Positions 23,124-32,272 of a stretch of 64,000 bases of DNA are shown one piece after another. Origin of the DNA: Cyclobacteriaceae bacterium (GTDB taxonomy: Bacteria; Bacteroidota; Bacteroidia; Cytophagales; Cyclobacteriaceae); NCBI GenBank assembly GCA_016787665.1, contig JAEUUC010000001.1, positions 1 through 64,000 of the forward strand, in the 5' to 3' direction. The first letter of the stretch is position 1. Each line of letters starts with the position of its first letter. The position numbers and the translations under genes were made by a program. Under the pieces are notes generated by a model, which saw nothing but the letters and a program-made list of their open reading frames with translations, searched no databases and was not told the origin of the DNA.

Positions 23124-23903
23124 TTAGTCAAAAAACAAGGGTATGCCATTCAATGCCAGGGCATGAAGCAGCAGACTCACCAGTGCAAAGATGACGACAA
23201 AGCCGAGTACGACCGCACGCGGATTGCTTGTGTGCCGGCCAATGAGCCACCAGAACAAAGGCACCGCTTGCAGACCGTGCATCGTAAAGAAGTGAGGAAT
23301 GCGCAAGTCACCTGCGCGCGTGCTCCAGTTAAAAAAAGAAATGCCCGGGCCACCATCGGCCGCCCCTACGGTATGGGCAAGGTGTTGAATCATCAACCCA
23401 CCAGCCAGCGATCCGGCAAAAAAGAAAAATAATCCCGCGCGCCACGCCAGTAGTTGTGCGCCTTCGAGTGTGGTGCGCCCCGGCAACATAAAGAGCACCC
23501 ACACTGCGGCATTCATCACGGTGTTTACACCAATAAACAGGCCCATAGTAGCAAACAAAGCAGCATTCAGCGGAGATGAGGTGTTATAGTGCGAGGTCTC
23601 ACCCCGGGCGGCCTGCAGTGCAATAACCAAAATCTCGGCCGACATGCACACGATCAACGTCCAGCCGATCACGTTCCGGTGGCGTTCGCTTTTCAAATAG
23701 GACAGCAGCCACGCAAACGTGAAACTGTACAGGGCTATCGACAAGGCGAACTTCAGCGGTTTGATCCATGCATTGATTCCCATGACAGCCGCATCCGTGC
23801 TTCCCCAGAAGATCAGGAAAAGCAACGCGAGCGCCAGGTTAAGCCAGCCAAAAGTAACGAGGCTGCGGCCGCGACTTTGAAGTTCGGCCAAAAACTCACG
23901 CAT
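23124..23903 (-). CDS. Integral membrane protein, unknown (259 aa)
   Basis: About seven transmembrane segments (LNLALALLFLIFWGS, FALSIALYSFTFAWLLSYL, VIGWTLIVCMSAEILVIAL and others), short loops and a final hydrophobic helix. It overlaps the ABA4-like gene by 8 bp and is probably co-transcribed with it. No family recognised. The loop residues HYNTSSPLNAALF and RIPHFFTMHGLQ contain histidines that could matter in a membrane enzyme, but this is speculation. Confidence 0.7.
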   Translation of the reverse strand: MREFLAELQSRGRSLVTFGWLNLALALLFLIFWGSTDAAVMGINAWIKPLKFALSIALYSFTFAWLLSYLKSERHRNVIGWTLIVCMSAEILVIALQAARGETSHYNTSSPLNAALFATMGLFIGVNTVMNAAVWVLFMLPGRTTLEGAQLLAWRAGLFFFFAGSLAGGLMIQHLAHTVGAADGGPGISFFNWSTRAGDLRIPHFFTMHGLQAVPLFWWLIGRHTSNPRAVVLGFVVIFALVSLLLHALALNGIPLFFD

Positions 23904-24330
23904 GCTCTACCTTCAGCTTGTAGGTGAATGCCAAGCGCAGCATGAAATACAGAAGCAGTCCGATAGGTCCGAACATGAAGGTAAAAAACAAACAGGGCAC
24001 AACCAGCCAGTGCGGGATGTTATGTTTTTGTGCGTTTTGTACTTCCCAACTGCCGATGAAAAGATCAAACGCCAGGTAGTGTACCCAGCCGGCCGTAACG
24101 GCTCCCGGTTGTTGAAATAGTTTCATCACGCCAGCCAGGCTTCCAAAGTCACCCTCACCCTGGCCAAAGTAAAGCAGGATAAGCGTGGCATACACAGCGG
24201 CATATGCGAGGGGCCAGGCACCGGAATGCACCAGCAAATTGGTGAATCGCCAGCGGGGAGCCACCGCCAGCAGTAACCAGGCCGGCAGGGCCATGGCGTT
24301 GCAAATGGAAAAGAGAGTTTCCAGGGTCAT
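23896..24330 (-). CDS. ABA4-like (DUF4281) membrane protein
   Basis: 144 aa with four transmembrane helices. The signature GWVHYLAFDLFIGSWEVQNAQKHNIPHW near residues 80-107 and MFGPIGLLLYF at the end match the DUF4281 family, which includes plant ABA4 (neoxanthin-related). Bacterial members have no proven function. First gene of a likely two-gene operon with the membrane protein 23124-23903. Divergent from the SGNH hydrolase. Confidence 0.75.
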   Translation of the reverse strand: MTLETLFSICNAMALPAWLLLAVAPRWRFTNLLVHSGAWPLAYAAVYATLILLYFGQGEGDFGSLAGVMKLFQQPGAVTAGWVHYLAFDLFIGSWEVQNAQKHNIPHWLVVPCLFFTFMFGPIGLLLYFMLRLAFTYKLKVEHA

Positions 24331-24348
24331 GGTAGAATTGTATTTTTG
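24318..24348 (+). promoter_or_regulatory. Promoter of the SGNH hydrolase gene
   Basis: -7 box TATTTTTG at 24341-24348; a TTT-rich -33 region lies 19-20 nt upstream. It overlaps the start of the divergent ABA4-like gene. Confidence 0.6.
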
Positions 24349-24367
24349 AATCCTTACCTAAAGGTAC

Positions 24368-25033
24368 ATGAAGCCATCAATTGCTCTGCTTTTTTTTGTT
24401 TCAATACTTACTGTTTCCGGTATGCAAGCACAAACTCCTCTACGATACCTCGCCCTGGGCGATTCCTATACGATTGGCGAAGCTGTGGCTGAGGCCGAGC
24501 GTTGGCCGGTGCAATTGGTGAAACGGTGGCGCGATGCCGGTCGCGCGGTGGCCGATCCCCGCATTATTGCGACAACCGGTTGGCGCACGGATAATCTGAA
24601 GGCGGCCATGACCGCGGCCAACCTGGCGAATGACTGGGATATTGTGTCCTTGCTCATTGGCGTCAACAACCAATACCAGGGCAAACCGGCCGATCAATAT
24701 GCGATTGAGTTCGAAGGCTTGCTCAACGATGCCATTCGCCTGGCCGGTGGTCGGAAGGATCGTGTCTTTGTGGTTTCGATTCCCGATTACGGCTACACAC
24801 CATTCGGCCAGCCGAAGCAAGAGGCGATTACCCGGGCGCTTAACGAATTTAATGCCATCAACGAACGTATTACGCGCGCACACGGAGTCACCTACGTTCC
24901 CATTACCGATATTTCCCGCGAGGGTCTGGATAAGCCTGAACTGGTGGCCACCGATAAACTACATCCTTCCGGTGCCATGTACACGCGGTGGACCGATCGG
25001 ATTTTTGCGCAGTTTGTGTTACCCCGGCCGTAA
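24368..25033 (+). CDS. SGNH/GDSL-family hydrolase, exported
   Basis: 221 aa with signal peptide MKPSIALLFFVSILTVSGMQAQ. Block I LALGDSYTIGE holds the nucleophilic serine, block III IGVNNQYQG the oxyanion Asn, and block V DKLHPSGAMYTRW the catalytic Asp and His. It hydrolyses ester bonds (lipids, acetylated sugars or similar) in the periplasm; substrate unknown. Convergent with the Rieske oxygenase gene. Confidence 0.9.
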   Translation: MKPSIALLFFVSILTVSGMQAQTPLRYLALGDSYTIGEAVAEAERWPVQLVKRWRDAGRAVADPRIIATTGWRTDNLKAAMTAANLANDWDIVSLLIGVNNQYQGKPADQYAIEFEGLLNDAIRLAGGRKDRVFVVSIPDYGYTPFGQPKQEAITRALNEFNAINERITRAHGVTYVPITDISREGLDKPELVATDKLHPSGAMYTRWTDRIFAQFVLPRP

Positions 25034-25040
25034 TGTACGG

Positions 25041-26126
25041 TCACTTCGTTTCAAAAAACTCGGCAATAAGGCGGTGGAAGTGATGCGTGCCCGTTTCGCG
25101 CGTGGCGCTGTATCGTCCGTAGCGATAAAAGCGGGATTGAATTCCTTTTTGAACGTTTTGAACCACTTCTTCGTCTTCCAGTTCTACCTTGTGCAAGTCG
25201 CCACCTGCACCCTGCCGAAGGAAACTTTCATTCCACACATAGCTGAGAAAGGAAACAACACACGAAGAAGGTGATACCGGTTTGACAACATTGATGGATA
25301 AACCCCAGGGATAAAAATTGAACATCAAGTTGGGAAACACCCAGAAGTAATACCCTGCGATTTTTTTTCCATAATCCGGAGACGAAGCGGGCAAATCAAA
25401 AACCAGTTCACCGTCTTTGGCAATGCCCAACTGCAAACTCGAATACCGGTGCAGTTCCACCGCGTAGTTGGAGTAGTCAATGACGGAATTCAGACCGGCA
25501 TGAACAAACGGAATATGAAAACCCTCCAGGTAGTTCTCGCAATACAACGCCCAGTTGGCCTGCACGGGGTAATCGCGCGATAACCCGGGATGAAACACAA
25601 ACTGATCAAACGGCATCCATCCGATGCGGTCGATCATGGGCTTAAAAAAAGCCTGGGCATCGGCTCCTGTTGATAACCGGGTAAAAAGCCATTTGCCCAT
25701 TTGAAATAAGGGCAATGACGTCAGGTGATCATCGGCAGTTGGAAAATTTTCAACCTCTTTGAATTCCGGCATCGACAGGAATTGTCCATCGAGGGAAAAG
25801 CGTCTGCCGTGATACTTGCAGCGCAGGTCGTTGAGTTTGCAGGGTTTATCCACCACCAGGTTGCCCCGGTGTGTGCATGCGTTGCTCAGGCAATGAAGAT
25901 CATTCTTTTTATCGCGGGTAAGCAACAGCGGTTCTGCCAGATAGTGCGGCAGTAACTCTACCGGTGTGGTCCAGCCCGGTTCTTTCACCTGATCCGTGTC
26001 GCCCACCAGTTGCCAACTTCGGGCAAAGACTTTCTCTTTGGATTCGTCAAACCAGTGAATCGACCGATAAAACTCCGGGGGTAAGGTTTGTGCCCGCGCG
26101 ATGTTGGGGTCAACCGAGAGCTTCAT
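25041..26126 (-). CDS. Rieske non-heme iron oxygenase, alpha-subunit type
   Basis: 361 aa from the ATG at 26126. The Rieske [2Fe-2S] motif is CTHRG ... CKYHGRRF near residues 80-105. The catalytic domain carries NYLEGFHIPFVHAGL, with the Asn/Glu and two histidines of the mononuclear iron site. Aromatic-ring hydroxylating dioxygenases and several betaine/choline-type oxygenases share this layout; the substrate cannot be deduced. No ferredoxin or reductase partner lies nearby. It shares a 26-bp intergenic gap with the divergent serine hydrolase. Confidence 0.88.
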   Translation of the reverse strand: MKLSVDPNIARAQTLPPEFYRSIHWFDESKEKVFARSWQLVGDTDQVKEPGWTTPVELLPHYLAEPLLLTRDKKNDLHCLSNACTHRGNLVVDKPCKLNDLRCKYHGRRFSLDGQFLSMPEFKEVENFPTADDHLTSLPLFQMGKWLFTRLSTGADAQAFFKPMIDRIGWMPFDQFVFHPGLSRDYPVQANWALYCENYLEGFHIPFVHAGLNSVIDYSNYAVELHRYSSLQLGIAKDGELVFDLPASSPDYGKKIAGYYFWVFPNLMFNFYPWGLSINVVKPVSPSSCVVSFLSYVWNESFLRQGAGGDLHKVELEDEEVVQNVQKGIQSRFYRYGRYSATRETGTHHFHRLIAEFFETK

Positions 26127-26152
26127 GCATGAATATTTTGTTAAATTTAGCC

Positions 26153-27538
26153 ATGAACCGTTTAACCACAAGCATTCTTTTCGGTGTTGTCTGGCTCGCG
26201 CTTACATCGTGCAGCCGAAAGCAGGATCCGCTGCCGTTGCGGTTGGATACCTACCTTCAAGCCGCCCAGCAGCATGAGCAGTTTCAAGGGTCAGTGTTGG
26301 TGGCTACAGGCGATCGAATCGAATACGAGCGGCAGGTTGGGTATGCTGATATCGGGACCAAAGGGTTGATTGATGCCGAAACGATGTTTGAACTGGCCTC
26401 GGTATCGAAACAGTTTACGGCCACCGGTGTGCTGATTCTGGCGGAGCGTGGCAAACTTTCGCTCACCGATTCGTTACGACATTTTTTTCCGGATTTGCCC
26501 TACACGGGTGTCACGTTGCATCACTTGCTTACGCACACCTCCGGGATGCCGGATTATGAAGAACTGGCGTACGAAAAGTGGGATCATAGCCGCATTGCAT
26601 TTAATGCTGATATCATTCGTTTGTTGGCTGAGCACAAGCCTGCCCCGCTGTTCCGGCCTGGCGAGGAGTGGCGCTACAGCAATACAGGATTTATGTTGCT
26701 GGCGTCCATCATCGAAAAGGTGTCGGGCCAGTCATACGGTGAATTCTTACAAGCTCATATTTTTGAGCCGCTGGGCATGGCTCGCACGCGTGTCTATAAC
26801 ACCAGGCGAAGTGGCGAAAAGATTGACAACTATGCGTACGGGTATGTTTCGGATAGCACCGGCAATTGGGTGTTGCCCGACAGCTTGCCCGCTTTTCGGG
26901 AAGTTTATTACCTGGATGGCATCCAGGGCGATGGTGTGGTGAATTCCACCGCGCGCGATTTATTGAAGTGGCATCTGGGGCTTCGCGATGGCAAAGTGGT
27001 GTCGGCTGAATGGTTGACGAAAGCCTACACGCCTGTCGTCCTCAATTCGGGCAAAACGGCCGACTACGGGTACGGCTGGAGTTTACGCACCGACTCCGTT
27101 CGGGGGAAGATTGTGGAGCACGGTGGTAGTTGGCCGGGTTACGGAACCTACATCACCCGGCTTCTCGACCAGGACAAGGTGATTATTATTCTTTCCAATT
27201 CGCAAAAATATATTCAGGATGCTGTGGAGGCTCTGGTATTCAATGAACCGGTCGAAATGCCGAACAGGCGCGAACGGGTTGATCCCCCTTCTGATTTGTC
27301 GCCCTGGGTGGGTCAATTTGTGTCGCTGAGCGAGTCGGATACCCTTGTGTTCTTTGCCAAAGAGGCAAACCTATACAGCAAGTACGAGGCTCAGGAATTC
27401 CAATGGCGGTATGCAAGTGATGGACGATTTTACCTTGAAGCGCAACCGGGGTTGGCGTTCGGCATTGACCAGAATGCGTCCCAAGATGAGCACTACCTGG
27501 TGGTGCGAAGTGTGAAAAAAAGGCTTGTAAAACTGTAG
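26153..27538 (+). CDS. Serine hydrolase of the beta-lactamase class C / S12 family, lipoprotein
   Basis: 461 aa from the ATG at 26153 (MNRLTTSILFGVVWLALTSC), a lipoprotein signal with lipobox L-T-S-C. Active-site motifs: SVSK in ELASVSKQFTA (S-x-x-K), YSN in WRYSNTGFM, and HGG in VEHGGSWPGY. The family includes penicillin-binding proteins, esterases and D-aminopeptidases; a clinical beta-lactamase role is not implied. A small beta domain follows the catalytic part (residues about 380-461). Confidence 0.9.
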   Translation: MNRLTTSILFGVVWLALTSCSRKQDPLPLRLDTYLQAAQQHEQFQGSVLVATGDRIEYERQVGYADIGTKGLIDAETMFELASVSKQFTATGVLILAERGKLSLTDSLRHFFPDLPYTGVTLHHLLTHTSGMPDYEELAYEKWDHSRIAFNADIIRLLAEHKPAPLFRPGEEWRYSNTGFMLLASIIEKVSGQSYGEFLQAHIFEPLGMARTRVYNTRRSGEKIDNYAYGYVSDSTGNWVLPDSLPAFREVYYLDGIQGDGVVNSTARDLLKWHLGLRDGKVVSAEWLTKAYTPVVLNSGKTADYGYGWSLRTDSVRGKIVEHGGSWPGYGTYITRLLDQDKVIIILSNSQKYIQDAVEALVFNEPVEMPNRRERVDPPSDLSPWVGQFVSLSESDTLVFFAKEANLYSKYEAQEFQWRYASDGRFYLEAQPGLAFGIDQNASQDEHYLVVRSVKKRLVKL

Positions 27539-27592
27539 GGGCTGTCGGGTACGCGACAAACTCCCGGTGCCCGGACCTCGTTACTTAACCTC

Positions 27593-28000
27593 ATGAAAAT
27601 ACATCCCTTTTTGGTTACGGTGGCTCGTTTTGCTGCGGCCATCATCTTGTTACAGACCTTGTACTTCAAATTCAGCGGATCAGCGGAATCGGTTTACATC
27701 TTTTCGACCATTGGCATGGAACCGTGGGGTCGCTGGGCGGTCGGTTTTATGGAACTGGTGGCTGGTGGTTTCCTGATCAGCCGATCCTGGAATTGGTTAG
27801 GTGCGTTGCTGGGTATCGGTTTGATGGTGGGCGCCATCGGCATGCACCTGACGTTGCTCGGGATCAGTGTGATGGATGATGGAGGCTACCTCTTTTTTCT
27901 GGCGGTGGTGGTAGCCGTGTTGTGTGGATTGGTGTTTACCACCAACCGCCATCAAATCCCCGCTGCGATCCGGAAGTTCTTACCCGCCTTTCTTCAATGA
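27593..28000 (+). CDS. DoxX-like integral membrane protein
   Basis: 135 aa with four transmembrane helices. The opening FAAAIILLQTLYFKFSGSAESVYIF and the later GFMELVAGGFLIS match DoxX/DoxD-like proteins, which occur with respiratory or oxidative-stress proteins but have no single function. Its 3' end overlaps the opposing gene 27980-28744 by 21 bp. Confidence 0.75.
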   Translation: MKIHPFLVTVARFAAAIILLQTLYFKFSGSAESVYIFSTIGMEPWGRWAVGFMELVAGGFLISRSWNWLGALLGIGLMVGAIGMHLTLLGISVMDDGGYLFFLAVVVAVLCGLVFTTNRHQIPAAIRKFLPAFLQ

Positions 28001-28744
28001 TTCTCTGACCGCCTTCCACTTCTCCAGTAGTTCCGGTTGTGCGCTGAGCAAGTTGGTAAACCCCTCGAGCAGATAGTTGGGAAGTGTTTCGTTGTTGGAT
28101 GACCGCTTGATGATATCGGCCAGCATGTCTTCAGCATCTTTCTTATTCGGAAAGTCCGCTTCTGATAACTCTTGCTGAAGGCGCGTCAGTTCGGCAATAG
28201 CCGCTGAAGCAGCAGGTGGGGTCGCGGGTGCTGTGGCTCGTTCTAAAGTTCGTTTATCAATGCAGGCGTTGAACACTTGAATGATGGAGTCGATATCATT
28301 TCGACCGAGTTTACCTTCCTTAATATCTTCAGAAACCGATGGGCACTCCTGCAGGAATTCGGACAATTGTTTTTTGAAGCCGATGTTGGGTAAGTCAATT
28401 TGGTTTTGATTCGCCAATTGCAAGAGACGCCCGTCAAATCGGGTGCTGTTGCCCATGCGGTAAGCAAAAAAACTCAGGTAGCCCGACTGAAGTTCTTGCA
28501 TGAACCGAACGGCATTGGCCTGGCGAACCGGTCGGTAGGTAACACCTTCCAGCCGTACGGCTCGCACTTGAAGTGCGGTCAACACTTGTTTACGGTCGTT
28601 CTGAATCTGAACCCGGTCCAGTAAGTCGTACGACATTAGTTTAACCTTGCCTTGCAGGGTATCCTGGGTATTAAGCACCACGTAGTCCTGGGCATGTCCG
28701 ACAGCTGCTGCTAAGCCGACAAGCGCAAAAAGAAGCCATTTCAT
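27980..28744 (-). CDS. Exported protein of unknown function (254 aa)
   Basis: Signal peptide MKWLLFALVGLAAAVGHAQ from the ATG at 28744. The N-terminal half is beta-rich (DYVVLNTQDTLQGKVKLMSY opens with a motif common in Bacteroidota exported proteins that bear short SH3-like strands). The C-terminal half is helical and acidic with conserved-looking PNYLLEGFTNLL. Two cysteines in QECPSVSEDI and NACIDKRT could form a disulphide. No family name can be given. Confidence 0.7.
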   Translation of the reverse strand: MKWLLFALVGLAAAVGHAQDYVVLNTQDTLQGKVKLMSYDLLDRVQIQNDRKQVLTALQVRAVRLEGVTYRPVRQANAVRFMQELQSGYLSFFAYRMGNSTRFDGRLLQLANQNQIDLPNIGFKKQLSEFLQECPSVSEDIKEGKLGRNDIDSIIQVFNACIDKRTLERATAPATPPAASAAIAELTRLQQELSEADFPNKKDAEDMLADIIKRSSNNETLPNYLLEGFTNLLSAQPELLEKWKAVRESLKKGG

Positions 28745-28821
28745 GCGGGTAAAATTAAAAAGTTTTCGGCTAGTGGCATTTTCGTTGGTCAATCCGGGGC
28801 TAATGAGTTTATTCGCAGGTC

Positions 28822-29703
28822 ATGATCAAGTACAATCCCAAGGTTTGGTTGTCCATCATCTTCCACAGTTACAGCCGGCAGGTGATGAAGCTCTTGATGC
28901 CGGCTCTGATTTTCCTGACGATCTACTCGGCTTTGGTGTGTTACCTCATCCTGGATGTCTTCCGGCTGCATGAACAGGAGTTTCACAGCACCATTGCCAT
29001 GCATTCACTGCTGGGTATTGTATTGGGTTTATTCCTGGTCTTCCGCACCAACTCGGCTTACGACCGTTGGTGGGAGGGACGAAAGCTGTGGGGCAGTATG
29101 GTAAACAATACCCGAAACCTGGCACACAAGATGAGCGCGTTTCTGGATCGGGGAGACCAGATGAACCGGAGTTGGTATGCCGCGATGATCCCGAATTTTG
29201 TGGTGGCGGTAAAAGACCACCTTCGTGATGACGCGGATGTGAAATATTTTGTTAATACCGGAGATGATGTGATCAGCCGGTTGGAAAAGTGGGACCACCT
29301 TCCCAATGGCGTATCAACCTTGTTGTATGAGCGCACCAACCAGTTGTATCTGCGAAATGTGATCACAGGCGATCACCTTTTTTTGGTTGACAAGGAGTTG
29401 AAGGAGTTTTCGGACATTTTGGGCGCCTGTGAACGGATTAAGAATACGCCTATTCCGTACTCGTACTCGATGTATGTGAAGAAGTTCATTTTCATTTACC
29501 TGATCACCCTTCCGTTTGGTTTTGTGACCACCTCAGGTTATACCACCATACCCATTGTGTTACTCATTGCCTTTGTGTTGCTGAGTATTGAGTTGATTGC
29601 TGAAGAAATTGAAGATCCGTTTGGCAAAGATGTCAATGATCTGCCAACGGATGAGCTTTCGGCCAAAATTCGGGACAATGTTCAGGAGATCTTGCTGCGT
29701 TAG
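28822..29703 (+). CDS. Bestrophin family ion channel (UPF0187)
   Basis: 293 aa. MIKYNPKVWLSIIFHSYSRQ, then FRTNSAYDRWWEGRKLWGSMVNNTRNLAH is the core signature of bacterial bestrophins, followed by ILGACERIKNTPIPYSYS and the C-terminal LLSIELIAEEIEDPFGKDVNDL. Bacterial members form pentameric inner-membrane channels, mostly sodium-selective. Four transmembrane helices are visible. The stop codon overlaps a possible opposing small gene. Confidence 0.92.
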   Translation: MIKYNPKVWLSIIFHSYSRQVMKLLMPALIFLTIYSALVCYLILDVFRLHEQEFHSTIAMHSLLGIVLGLFLVFRTNSAYDRWWEGRKLWGSMVNNTRNLAHKMSAFLDRGDQMNRSWYAAMIPNFVVAVKDHLRDDADVKYFVNTGDDVISRLEKWDHLPNGVSTLLYERTNQLYLRNVITGDHLFLVDKELKEFSDILGACERIKNTPIPYSYSMYVKKFIFIYLITLPFGFVTTSGYTTIPIVLLIAFVLLSIELIAEEIEDPFGKDVNDLPTDELSAKIRDNVQEILLR

Positions 29704-29822
29704 CGCGTCAGCGTATAAAGGGCGTACGCCAGTATTAATATGATCATGACGGCATACATGATCAGGTCTACCCGCACCCACTCGCGGTATTCGCGATACA
29801 ATTCTTTGAGCTTTCGGAACAC
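29700..29822 (-). CDS. Possible single-pass membrane microprotein (40 aa)
   Basis: Reading from a GTG at 29822: an amphipathic, arginine/glutamate-rich N-terminus (FRKLKELYREYREWVRVDL) and one membrane helix (MYAVMIILILAYALYTL). An exact -7 box TATTTTTG lies on the minus strand at 29827-29834, just before the GTG, which would make the transcript nearly leaderless. The stop overlaps the bestrophin stop codon. Plausible but unproven. Confidence 0.4.
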   Translation of the reverse strand: MFRKLKELYREYREWVRVDLIMYAVMIILILAYALYTLTR

Positions 29823-29890
29823 CCGGCAAAAATAAATGTTTTGCAGGCGCAAACCTCAGGGCAGCCCGGGCGTTAATTAGGCTGTTATTT

Positions 29891-32269
29891 ATGCGAAAAC
29901 TGCTCGTTATCCCTTTCCTTTTTTGTTGCGCTTTGGCGGCCAATGGCCAAACACGTGTTACGGTAAGTGGCTACATCCGCGACCAATCGAACGGGGAAGC
30001 CTTGATTGGCGCTACGCTGTATGTGAAGGAATTGCAAACGGGTGCGGCCGCCAATGAATATGGATTTTACTCGTTGACGATTGCGCCCGGCACGTATACG
30101 CTGGTTTTCAGCTATGTGGGGTACGTCACGCAAACCCAGTCGGCCGAGTTGGTGGAAAACCAGCGACTGGATATTCAGCTGGTGCCGGAAGCCGAGCAAC
30201 TCGAGGAAGTGGTGGTCGAGGCCGAAGGCCAGCCTACGGCACGCAATTTTGAAATGAGCACGAACAAACTCGACATCAAGACAATATCAAAGGTGCCTAC
30301 GTTGCTGGGCGAAGTAGATGTCTTTCGAAGCCTGTTATTACTGCCGGGCGTTAGTACGGTGGGCGAGGGGGCATCGGGCTTTAATGTGCGCGGAGGCTCC
30401 GTGGGGCAAAATCTGGTCTTGCTGGACGAGGCGCCCGTTTATAATTCGTCACACCTGTTCGGTTTCTTCTCGGTCTTTAACCCCGATGCGGTAAAAGACA
30501 CGAAGCTCTATAAAGGCGCCATTCCTTCGCGGTATGGTGGTCGCCTCGCCTCATTGCTTGACATCCGCATGAAGGAAGGAAACAGCAAAGAATTCGAAGC
30601 CAACGGAGGGATCGGCACCATTTTCAGCCGGTTGGCGATTGAAGCTCCGATCGTCAAGGACAAAGCCTCGTTTATCGTGGCGGGTCGCAGGTCCTACATT
30701 GATGTGCTGGGCCGCCCGTTTGTGCCGCTGCTGCAAGAGGGCGGAGCGCTCAACTTCTACGATCTCACTGCGAAGGCCAATTATAATCTGAATGAACGCA
30801 ACCGGCTGTACGCCTCCGGGTATTTTGGCCGTGATAAGTTTTTGTTTGACGCCAATCAGGGTTTCAGCTGGGGGAACACGACCGGGTCGCTGCGCTGGAA
30901 TCACCTCTTTAACGATCGGCTTTTTTCCAACTTCACTCTTATTTACAGTAACTACGACTACGAACTTCAATTTGGCGAAGACAATCAAAATCGGTTTAAC
31001 TGGGATTCGTCCATTTCCAATCTGATTGCCAAGCCGGAGTTTACCTATTTTATCAATAGCCGGAATGAGCTCAACTTCGGTGGTGAGTTGATCTACTACA
31101 CCTTTGAGCCCGCGAATGCTGTGGGGATTACCAATGGCGAATCGGTAGACATCAGTTTACCGCGCAAATACAACCTGGAAGGTGCCTTGTACATCGGCAA
31201 TCGGCAGCAGGTGGGCAACAAACTGGAGCTGGAATACGGTTTGCGTTTCTCGCATTTCCGGGCACTTGGACCCGGTGTACAGTACACCTACAACGACACC
31301 ATCCCCGGGCGGAGGCGCTCTGTAGTTGATTCCGAATCGTTTGCGTCAGGTGAAACGATGTCGACCTATCAAAACTGGGAACCCCGTTTTGCATTTAAGT
31401 ACCAGGTTAACCCGCATACATCTGTAAAGGGAAGCTACAACCGCATGGTGCAGTACCTGCACCTCATCAGTAACACCACCGCCTCCAATCCGCTGGATGT
31501 CTGGACTCCGACTTCGAACAACATCAAACCTGAATTGGGCGACCAGTTTACATTAGGCGTATTCAAAAATGTGGGACCGCAACGGAACTACGAAGTCTCC
31601 CTCGAAGCCTATTATCGCACAACCCAAAATCAAATCGACTACATTGACGGTGCCGACCTGTTGATTAACCAGTTTCTGGAGGGTGATTTGTTGAGCGGAC
31701 AAGGCCGCGCGTATGGCCTGGAAACGTTCTTTCAGAAGAAGACAGGCAAGGTCACCGGCTGGATCAGCTACACCGTTGGTCGAACTGAACTCCAGGTAGA
31801 AGGAATCAATCGGGGAGCCTGGTACCCCACGCGTTTTGACCAACTGCACAATCTGAAGGTGGTGGGATTCTATGAACTCAGCAAGCGATGGTCCGCTTCG
31901 GCCAATTTTGTGCTTACCTCGGGAACGCCCACAACATTTCCAACGTCACGCTTTTTACAGCAAGGCATTCTCATTCCGTTTAACGCCAACGACTCACGCA
32001 ATAATTTGCGACTGCCGGCCTATCACCGGCTTGACATCAGTTTCCGACTGGAGGGCAAGACGGTGCGCAATAATGGCAAAGTCCGCAAGAACCGCGACTA
32101 CTGGGTATTTGCCGTGTACAACGTGTACAGCCGAAAAAATCCGTTCAGCATCTATTTCTCGCAACGCGATGAACGGGTGCCGGCTGGCCAACCAATCGAT
32201 ACGCAAGCCACACAATTGGCGATCATTGGCTCACTTGTTCCCTCGGTGTCTTACAATTTCAACTTTTAA
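29891..32269 (+). CDS. TonB-dependent outer-membrane receptor with carboxypeptidase-D-like N-terminal domain
   Basis: 792 aa with signal peptide MRKLLVIPFLFCCALAANGQ. Residues about 22-110 form the regulatory-like beta-sandwich (VSGYIRDQSNGEALIGATL, APGTYTLVFSYVGYVTQ). The plug domain follows (VDVFRSLLLLPGVSTVG, GFNVRGGSVGQNLVLLDEAP), then a 22-strand type barrel to the C-terminal SLVPSVSYNFNF. It imports a large nutrient or siderophore with energy from TonB. It is in an operon with a DUF4249 lipoprotein 3 nt downstream, a pairing common in Bacteroidota. Confidence 0.92.
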   Translation: MRKLLVIPFLFCCALAANGQTRVTVSGYIRDQSNGEALIGATLYVKELQTGAAANEYGFYSLTIAPGTYTLVFSYVGYVTQTQSAELVENQRLDIQLVPEAEQLEEVVVEAEGQPTARNFEMSTNKLDIKTISKVPTLLGEVDVFRSLLLLPGVSTVGEGASGFNVRGGSVGQNLVLLDEAPVYNSSHLFGFFSVFNPDAVKDTKLYKGAIPSRYGGRLASLLDIRMKEGNSKEFEANGGIGTIFSRLAIEAPIVKDKASFIVAGRRSYIDVLGRPFVPLLQEGGALNFYDLTAKANYNLNERNRLYASGYFGRDKFLFDANQGFSWGNTTGSLRWNHLFNDRLFSNFTLIYSNYDYELQFGEDNQNRFNWDSSISNLIAKPEFTYFINSRNELNFGGELIYYTFEPANAVGITNGESVDISLPRKYNLEGALYIGNRQQVGNKLELEYGLRFSHFRALGPGVQYTYNDTIPGRRRSVVDSESFASGETMSTYQNWEPRFAFKYQVNPHTSVKGSYNRMVQYLHLISNTTASNPLDVWTPTSNNIKPELGDQFTLGVFKNVGPQRNYEVSLEAYYRTTQNQIDYIDGADLLINQFLEGDLLSGQGRAYGLETFFQKKTGKVTGWISYTVGRTELQVEGINRGAWYPTRFDQLHNLKVVGFYELSKRWSASANFVLTSGTPTTFPTSRFLQQGILIPFNANDSRNNLRLPAYHRLDISFRLEGKTVRNNGKVRKNRDYWVFAVYNVYSRKNPFSIYFSQRDERVPAGQPIDTQATQLAIIGSLVPSVSYNFNF

Positions 32270-32272
32270 CCG

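Noticed and set aside
26153-27538. Serine hydrolase considered as an antibiotic-resistance beta-lactamase
   Set aside because: The SxxK, YxN and HGG motifs are shared with many esterases and peptidases; the lipoprotein signal and extra C-terminal domain argue for a housekeeping S12 hydrolase.
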